Assembly (NCBI RefSeq): GCF_964019765.1 | Contig: NZ_OZ026461.1 | Coordinates: forward strand, 248,001 to 312,000 | Direction of reading: 5' to 3' | From: Spiroplasma endosymbiont of Panorpa germanica | GTDB lineage: Bacteria; Bacillota_I; Bacilli_A; Mycoplasmatales; Mycoplasmataceae | DNA: 64,000 nt | Shown: piece by piece, positions 56,628 through 64,000 of the stretch | How positions within the stretch are numbered: the stretch's first letter is position 1 | Layout: each line of letters begins with the position of its first letter | Translations under genes and position numbers: made by a program | Notes under the pieces: generated by a model | What the model was told of the DNA's origin: nothing | What the model saw: only the letters and a program-made list of their open reading frames with translations | The model's database searches: none

Positions 56628-59309
56628 ATGAATAAGAAATGAAAAATACACTTTGTGCCTCATACGCACTGAGATAAAGAATGGTATTTTACCAAAGAAG
56701 TATCAACAGTATTTTTAATAGACAATATCAAAAAATTAAAAGCAATTTGCGATAATCCTGATAGTTTTAAAAACATAGTCTTTGACAGCCAATTATCAAT
56801 CGTTGATGACTACTTAAATTATTTCCCCGAGGACGAAAAAATCATAAACAAATTAATTAAGGACAAGAAACTTTTAGTAGGTCCTTGGTTTACACAACCA
56901 GATATGTTCAACACAAACGGGGAATCAATTGTTAGAAATTTAGTTATTGGTAAATTGGGGGCAGAAAAAAGAGGTCACAGTATAAAAAATGCTTATACTC
57001 CAGATTCTTTTGGATTTAACTCTAATATGCCTCAAATTCTTAAATCAACTGAATGTGATACTCTAATTCAGTGAAGAGGTGTTAATGAAGACCATATTAA
57101 AAATTCGGTTTATAGTCAATGGGAGGGAATTGATGGATCTCAAGTTGATTTTTACAATATTTTTAAATATGGATACGGTCTAACTTTCTGAGCTTTTGAT
57201 TCTGTCTATAAAAAATGAAATAAAAACAACATGGCCGAATTGGCAAAAGAGTACTTGGATAAATTTAGTTCAACGCATGAAGACTTAAACAATTGAAAAA
57301 AAGTAAATAAAAATACTGGAAACGTCTTATGTTTCCCATTCGGTTCAGATCAAGCTCCTGTGATTGAATGATTACCTATTTTTATCAAAGAATTGAACAA
57401 AATTGATAAAGAGCATGAATGAATTTTGAGTGACTATGACAGTTTTTGTATTGATATCAAAAACTCGACCAAAGATATTGCTAAAAATCAAATTACTGGA
57501 GAATTAAAATATGGTCAATATTCAAGAACTCATAGAACAATAGCCTCTTCTAGATATGATATAAAATTACTTTCTAAAAAAGTAGAATACCAACTTTATA
57601 ATGAAGCAGAACCCATGGGGCTGATTTATAAAAAATTCACCGGTCAATATCCTGAAAGAATTTTTGAAAAAGCAAATAAACTTTTGCTAGAATGTCACGC
57701 TCATGATAGTCTTGGGGGTAGTTGTACTGATGAAACCAATCGCGAAATAATGATACGACTAAAACAAGCCCAATCAATGTTAGAATCACAAACGGTACTA
57801 ATTAAGAGAAGAATTACGGAATATTTAAATTTGCAAAAAAATGATTTAATAATTTTCAATACAATGCCTTTCAAACAAGAGGTCAAAGTTTTAATGCCAA
57901 TCGTTACTCGAAACAAAAAATTTTACGTTAGCAAAAACGAAGAAAATATAAAATATAAAATTATAGACCAAAAATTTTACAATCGTGACCAATTTATTAT
58001 TGAAAAAGATTCGCATATAAATAAAACTTCAATTGATGAAAAAGGATTTTATGTTACAAATATTGAGTTCTTAACTAATTCAATTGATGGATTACATTTT
58101 GATATATATAAAGTTATTGATAACGAAGAAGACTTATTTAAAAAAATACTAATGAAATCGGAGGTTAAAAACAGCATTAAAAATGAAAATGTAGAAATTG
58201 AATTATTAAAAGATGGAAGCATTAAAGTTGTTCAAAATCAAAAAGAGACAATCCTTTCACTTGAAGCAATGTTTGATGCCGGAGATACTTATGACTTCTC
58301 ACCTTCAAAAAATAACGGATTGAAGATTAATAAAATAATCAGTTTTCAAAGTATTGTTGTTGATGAAAATCAGCAAATGATTATCAATCAAGATTGAGAA
58401 GTGTTTAGTAGTCTTGATTCTAAGGAAAAAATTAAACAACCTATCAAAATAAATATTTGATTAAATAAAGATAACTTTGATGTAAAGATCAATTTAAAAA
58501 ACGTGGCCAAAGATATCAGATGAAGAATTTTATGAGACACTAAAACAAAAAATGAATTCTCATTTGCTGATCAGTCTGGATCACTTATAAAAAGACCTGT
58601 AGTTGACAAAATTAATTCAAATCGTTGAGAAAAAGATAAGTGAAAAGATGATCCTGTATGCATTGAAACTTGTGAATCAGTTGTATTTTTAAATCCACAA
58701 AATGAATTTAAATTTTCAATATTCACTATTGGTAATAATGAATTTGAGATAATTGGTAAAGATTTTTCAACTATTGCTTTGACTCTATTTAGAGGGGTTT
58801 CACTAATTGGTAGACGCGGATTAATGTACCGACCTGGAAGAGCAAGTGGAATTAATGATTATCCTTATGAAACACCAGAAAGTAATTTATTAGAAGAAAT
58901 GGAATTTAATTTAAACTTTAAAATTTCTCACGATGAAAACATTGGAGTTAGCTCGAAGATGCATTTCTTACCAAGTTCTTCATTTCAAAAACAAAATATT
59001 TCAGTTTACTTATTCAAGGGACAAACTTTTTGAATGTCAAAAGTCGATAATATCACTAAAAGTCCAGAGCCATCAAATATTTTTAAATGAAATAAAAATT
59101 TCTTTGTTGCTTGTGTAAAGCAAGGTTATAATCAAGAAGATATGGTCTTTAGATTGTACAATCCATCTCATAATCCCGTAAATATTGATGTCTTAGATTC
59201 AAATCAAAAAATAATTCAAGCTAATTCATTGGAAAGAAATGAAGAAAAATTTGATAAAATATTAGGTATCAATAAATTCAAAACTATTATTAAAAAAGGA
59301 GAAAAATAA
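56628..59309 (+). CDS. GH38 alpha-mannosidase, copy 3
   Basis: 893 aa. Zinc ligands H14 and D16 (HTHWDKEW), nucleophile D126 (YTPDSFGFNSN), H359 in CHAHDSLGGSCTDETN. Starts 4 nt after copy 2 and ends in a TAATG overlap with the PTS gene, so it is translationally tied to the second PTS: the enzyme most likely to act on the phosphorylated sugar that this PTS delivers, as MngB does for MngA. Closer to copy 1 than to copy 2 by eye. Confidence 0.92.
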
Positions 59310-61303
59310 TGTCTCAGTCAAAAGTCTTTCAAAAAAAATACTTAAATATTAATGTGGAAGCAAATAATGCTGAAGAATTATTGGATAAAATAGCTCAATT
59401 ATGTTATGACAACGAAATTTGTGACGACAAGAGCAAGGTTGTTGAAAAGTTAATTCAAAGAGAACAATTATCATCAACTGGTTTTGAAAATGGAGTAGCA
59501 ATTCCTCACACCAGATTTAAAGAGATAAAAAAAAGCGCAGTTTTATTTATAAGATTAAAAAAAGGTATCGAATGACAGGCGATGGATGGTAATCCATCTG
59601 ATAAATTCTTTTGTATTTTGGTTCCAGAAGATGAAAACGTTGGTGATGAACATTTAAGAATTCTTGGGATATTAGCCAACAAGCTACTTGATCAAGATTT
59701 TATAGACAAGATTTCAAATGAAAAAAGTGATTCAAAACTTTTTCAAGAAATAAATACAATTTTTGAAGGTGACAACAATACAAAAAATTCACAAGCGCCC
59801 CTTGATGAAGACAAAGATTTTTATGTTGCAGTTTCGGCTTGTACATTTGGTTTAGCTCACACTTATTTAGCTGAGCAAAAATTACTAAAGTATGCTCAAG
59901 AAAATAATTTTAATATTAAAATAGAAACTCACGGAGCCCGAGGAGATCAAAATATTATAACAGAAGAAGATCTTCAAAAAGCTAAAGGAGTGTTGATAGC
60001 TGTTGATAAGAATTTAGATTTAAGTCATATTAAGCATAACAATATTTATAAGGTTAGAACAATTGATGCAATTAAAAATACAGAAAAATGTTTTGATATT
60101 TTAAAGGGAAATATTAAAGTTAAAAAATCTAAACAGGTTTTAGATGATTTCTTTAAAATTAAACTACATCAAAGCGCTTCTTATTCAGTTGGAAAGACAT
60201 ACAATATAATTCGACTATTCGCCTTAATTACTGCTGTATTCTTTTTTGCCAGCCAAATAAAAACTGACAGTATTTTTATAAATCAGTGCTTGGAAGTGCT
60301 AAAATTCATGTCAATCCCAGCCATCCCAATTCTTGCAGCTTTGTTAACATTTAGTTTCACAAAATCAGAGGGAAGCGCTAGTGTTGTTGGAGGTTCATTG
60401 TTTATCGTAACCATTTATAAAAACTTAAAATATTTTGAAGAGAGTAAGTTTATTTCTATTGGAGTTATGGGGGCCATTATAGTTAGTTTAATTGCCATAA
60501 TGTATAACAACTATGTTTATAAATTTAATTCAAAAATTTTCTCAAAGAATAAGAAATTAAATGGGGGCTTCAAATGATTTTTACAGATTCTATTAGTTTT
60601 TGTAACAGGATTTGCTAGTTTTTACTTATTCAATCCAATTTCATTTGCTAATAATTTCCTTTTTGAAAATATTATTATTCTTGATAGCAATCACTGATGA
60701 TTTAGAATGATTTTTGCAACTTTATTTTTTGGTTTAATGGTAACCGATATGGGAGGGCCAATTAATAAGTGAACGATCACTTTCTCAGCTTTATTCTTTA
60801 TAGATTCATTCTCGGTTTCACCACAAAACCCATGAATGACCCCATTAACTGCTCAGGTTATAGCTATTTCTACACCAGGTATTGCTGTTTGAGTCAGAGG
60901 GTTACTAATGAAAAACAAATTAAGCGAAGAAGAGATTAAACTTTCAAGTAAAGCAGGAAAACAAGGATTTAATGGAATTTCAGAAGGTGCTTTGTGAACA
61001 ATTGAGAAATACAAATGAAAAGCTTACGTTGCCAATTATCTTTTAGCAATTTATTGTGGAGCTATAATCGGTGTATTTCATATTAAAACTTTTGGGGGAT
61101 ACAACAATATTTTGGGTGTCTTCTTTGGGTTTTCAACAGATAATTTCTTACAGCTTTGTGGTTTTGATTTACCATCATTCAATATTGGTTTTTTAATTTT
61201 AACCTTAACTTCTCCTATTTTTGGAGGTATAATTAATTGTATAATGTTTCAAAAAAACGAAAAAATTAAGGTTAAAAATGCAAAAAGAGTTCAACAAATT
61301 TAA
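59309..61303 (+). CDS. fructose-family PTS EIIABC, divergent EIIC
   Basis: 664 aa. EIIA with H67 (IPHTR), EIIB with C178 (SACTFGLAHTYLAEQ), then a membrane EIIC. EIIC keeps DMGGPINKW and GISEGA but lacks the GRxxIAP-type stretch of the first PTS and has an unusual SEGSASVVGG instead. No coiled-coil tail. Imports and phosphorylates a sugar; position after GH38 copy 3 points to a mannoside such as mannosylglycerate, by analogy with mngA. The next gene begins inside its 3' end. Confidence 0.9.
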
Positions 61304-62183
61304 TTTAACAAATTTAAACGAAAAACAAGTTGATTTTTACAACTTTGTGATTAATAATCTAGATGATATTTTAGAATTAAGTATCAGAGAAATATCAGAA
61401 AAGTATGGATGTGGCATTAGCTTCATTTATACCTTTTTGAATAATATTGAGATAAATGGATGAAAAACCTTCATTTTTAGACTAGGAATAATTAGAGGTA
61501 TTAATAACGCTATTAAAATTAGTGGGAATTCAGAATCTAAAGATGGTGAAGGTAATAAAATATCTAATTTAATTTTTGATAATAATAAAGTTAGTAATTT
61601 TAAAAATAAATTAATTTTGGACGATCAAATTAGCAAAATCGAAAATTTATGTGAGGATATTTTAAAAGCAAATAAAATTTTAGGATTTGGACAAGGTCAC
61701 GGTTTGTTGGCAGTGAATGATTTATTTGGAATGTTTTCAAAAATGGAACTTAAGTGCGCCCAACTGATTAAAAATAAAAGCAATTTTAAAAATATAGTTA
61801 GCGAAATCGAAAGCCAAGATTTACTAATTATTTATTCTTTTAAAGGAGTATCAGAATTTACTATTGAATTTTGGAATATCTTGAAAGAAACTAATCCTGA
61901 ATTAAAAACATGGTTAATAACTTCAAACTTAAACTGCAAAATTCCTGAAGATAAAAATAGAACTATATTTATTCATAACAATCTAATGGATATTGAATTA
62001 AAGAATGACATGATACTTTCTAGCCCTTTAAGTTCTTTTATAGTTTTTAACGACTACTTAAAAACATTCTTACTTCATAAAAATAAAAATAAATTTCTTG
62101 TGTCTAAGTCACTTATGACTGAGCTAAATTCATGAAAAGATAACAATAATGATTACTATCGAAAAGAAAATAAAAAACAGTAA
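61278..62183 (+). CDS. RpiR-family regulator of the mannoside operon
   Basis: 301 aa. Helix-turn-helix at about 34-54 (SIREISEKYGCGISFIYTFL) and a SIS-like domain (ANKILGFGQGHGLLAVND, LLIIYSFKGVSEF, TWLITSNL). ATG overlaps the PTS 3' end by 26 nt. Being encoded in the operon, it is the best candidate to bind the TTGGAATA palindromes and to sense a mannose- or mannoside-phosphate. Confidence 0.85.
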
Positions 62184-62250
62184 AAATTTTAAACCTATTG
62201 AAAAAGCATTCCAAAATTATCTTTTATAAATTTGAAAAGGGGTGTTTTAA

Positions 62251-63105
62251 TTGAAATTAAAAATAGAGAAATTAAATGATAAACAAAGAGATTTTTTCGA
62301 TTTCTACAACAATAATTTTGAAAAATACAAAACTATGTCGATAAAAGATATTTCCAAAGAATACGGATGTGGGATAAGTTTCGTTTATAATTTTTTTGAA
62401 TCGATTGGTGTCAAAGGAATTAAAGAATTCATCTGAAATATCAGTTATGATAAAGGCCAAGCGAGTTTAAACGATTTTAAAGATGGTAGTGAAAACCAAA
62501 AATTATTTAAGGAAATTTTTGATACAATTAACTTATCAAATTTGAGGAATTTAGAACTTTGCAACGAGAATAATAAAGATATTGAAGCTTTAATTACAGA
62601 TATAATTAAAACTAAAAGAAGGTTTTGTTTGGGTTTTGGGTACTCAAAACTGGCAGCATTAGATTTTATAGGGCCATTTCATAAAATTGATAATTCGTTC
62701 ATACTTGTTAACGATGAGAACTATGAAAATTCCAAAACAATTGAGATAATCAGGAATTAAGATATTTTGATTATTTTTTCAATGCGCGGAAAAAACAAAA
62801 GACTAGTAAGTTATTTAAAATATTTGAAAAAAAAGACTCCTGATTTGTGCATTTACCTGGTAACTTCAAAACCAGAATGCTTGGCAGTTCAATTCACTAG
62901 TAAAATTATCTTAATTGATAATATTATGAAAAGATCTGATATTTATACAACTGATATTTTTTACTCTCCGCTACAGTCCTTTCTGTTTTTTAATATGATA
63001 GTCAAAAATATGCTTTATAAAATTATTAAAAATTTAGCAAATTCTAAAGAAAAATTTGTAAACGAACAGCTAAGTTGAATAGATGAGAAAACTGATACCG
63101 AATAA
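62251..63105 (+). pseudogene. second RpiR-type regulator, broken by in-frame TAA
   Basis: A tandem relative of the preceding gene: KLNDKQRDFFDFYNNN, then helix-turn-helix SIKDISKEYGCGISFVYNFF and a SIS-like region. Start is TTG at 62251 after AAAAGGGGTGTTT. The frame is cut by TAA at 62758-62760 where the paralogue has Gln (ESQDLLIIYS against RN-stop-DILIIFS), consistent with CAA to TAA, then runs on in the same frame to TAA at 63105. A DNA-binding domain alone could still be made. Confidence 0.78.
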
Positions 63106-63121
63106 AGGAATTAAATTCCAT

Positions 63122-63145
63122 AAAAATAGCAAATGCTATTTTTTT
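63122..63145 (+). terminator. terminator after the RpiR pair
   Basis: Arms AAAAATAGCA and TGCTATTTTT (loop AA), then T residues. Confidence 0.8.
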
Positions 63146-63185
63146 GCCTTTTAATGGTATATTTTCTATTTAGGGAGGTATAATT

Positions 63186-63989
63186 ATGAAAAAATTATTA
63201 GCATTATTAGCGAGTGGTGTTTTAATTTCAACAGCTGCAACTTCGGTGATTGCGTGTTCTTGAAAAACACCACCGATAAAATTTGATGAAATTTCACGAG
63301 TCATGAAAGAGATTGAAAGACAAGTCGCTGAAAATCCTAACGAAGAAACCGGCGTTGCCAATCTGAAGGCTGACGGTGAGTTTGGAGAATCCCTATTTGA
63401 TATGAATTATGTCCAGAAAACAGAAAATAATTCTACAAATATTGATTTGAGAAAAAAATGAAGCGATGGTATTTTAAATCCGATCAATGATACGATCATC
63501 TCATATGTTCATGAGGGTAAAAATATTACCACCGGAGAAAAGGATGAAGGATTTCAAGACGACGAGTTAATGCAACTTGCTAGCATGATGAAAACTTATC
63601 ACATAACCACAAGAGTTTCAGATGTTTATGCAGAAAATGCCTTAATGGATGAGAAAAGAGAAAGCTTTTGATTATCTGATAAGTATCAAAATCCAGTAAC
63701 GGGATTTCAAAAAACAATTGATGAGGGAATAAATCCTAAGGAAGGTAATCAACCCAAAAATAAAAATAAAAATGATTTGTTAATCAATAATCAGGTTCAA
63801 GAAAAAGCGGGTGATTGAGATAAAAATTTCTTAATTTTTGATGATAATGATGTTTTCAATCTTTCAAAATCTATGCGTGCTGATTATTACGTAGTGAGAA
63901 CTAATGTTTCCTTTGGTATCAATAGAAAAGATGAAAAACTGATTGATAAGAAAGTTTGTTTTTACTTGGACGTTAAATTCAATGCATAA
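63186..63989 (+). CDS. lipoprotein, 267 aa, unknown function
   Basis: ATG after GGGAGGTATAATT. Lipobox VIAC (Cys24), then a polar mature part with an NPKEGNQPKNKNKNDLL low-complexity patch and ending YLDVKFNA. No domain recognised. The end is followed at once by AAAGGAGG (63988-63995), so it heads an operon that continues past the window. Confidence 0.82.
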
Positions 63990-64000
63990 AGGAGGTTAAA

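Overview
The window is from a wall-less bacterium of the Mollicutes, most likely the Spiroplasma/Entomoplasma/Mesoplasma group. DNA is strongly AT-rich. TGA is read as Trp throughout: rpsL, rpsG, fusA and tuf only make full-length proteins if it is, and real stops are TAA or TAG. Many proteins begin with a mollicute lipoprotein signal peptide (MKKLL...SC). No tRNA, rRNA, CRISPR array or transposase was recognised.

Layout. 1-916: 3' portion missing from a DEAD-box RNA helicase (minus). 1192-6437: a hypothetical gene and the conserved str operon rpsL-rpsG-fusA-tuf. 6571-9501: a large lipoprotein with two GH18-like halves, only the second keeping the catalytic motif. 9764-10825: an AEC-type carrier that looks 5'-truncated. 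10966-14850: a lipoprotein and two membrane proteins. 15005-17974: a housekeeping cluster (C-X5-R phosphatase, alkylguanine-DNA methyltransferase, two Cof-type HAD hydrolases, thioredoxin). 18455-23145: a Cys-rich microprotein next to a GIY-YIG protein, leucyl aminopeptidase, a freestanding alanyl-tRNA editing protein and an RpiR regulator.

23226-33035 is a surface-protein module: an orphan permease-like membrane protein (minus) divergent from a repeat-containing lipoprotein (A), a secreted relative broken by an in-frame TAA (B) and a lipoprotein (C). Between 30.9 and 32.1 kb lie the decayed remains of a tandem duplication of this module, including the start of the following PTS gene, followed by a second intact copy of C. 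A fructose-family PTS EIIABC with a coiled-coil tail follows (33264-35741). Next is a minus-strand secreted protein/ABC ATPase/permease operon (35905-39158) and two tandem secreted 194-aa paralogues whose signal peptides lack the lipobox cysteine.

41001-63105 is a mannoside-use island: three GH38 alpha-mannosidases; a complete sugar ABC importer (binding lipoprotein, two permeases with long cytosolic N-terminal extensions, MsmK-type ATPase); a MATE-type transporter; a second, divergent PTS EIIABC; and two tandem RpiR-type regulators, the second broken by an in-frame TAA. GH38 beside a fructose-type EIIABC recalls the mngA/mngB pairing for mannosylglycerate, so the PTS and ABC systems probably import alpha-mannosides that the GH38 enzymes split in the cytosol. 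Two near-identical 17-bp operator-like palindromes (40918 and 52390), and a related everted palindrome before the first PTS (33205), suggest a small regulon. The window ends with another lipoprotein (63186-63989) and a ribosome binding site for a gene beyond the edge.
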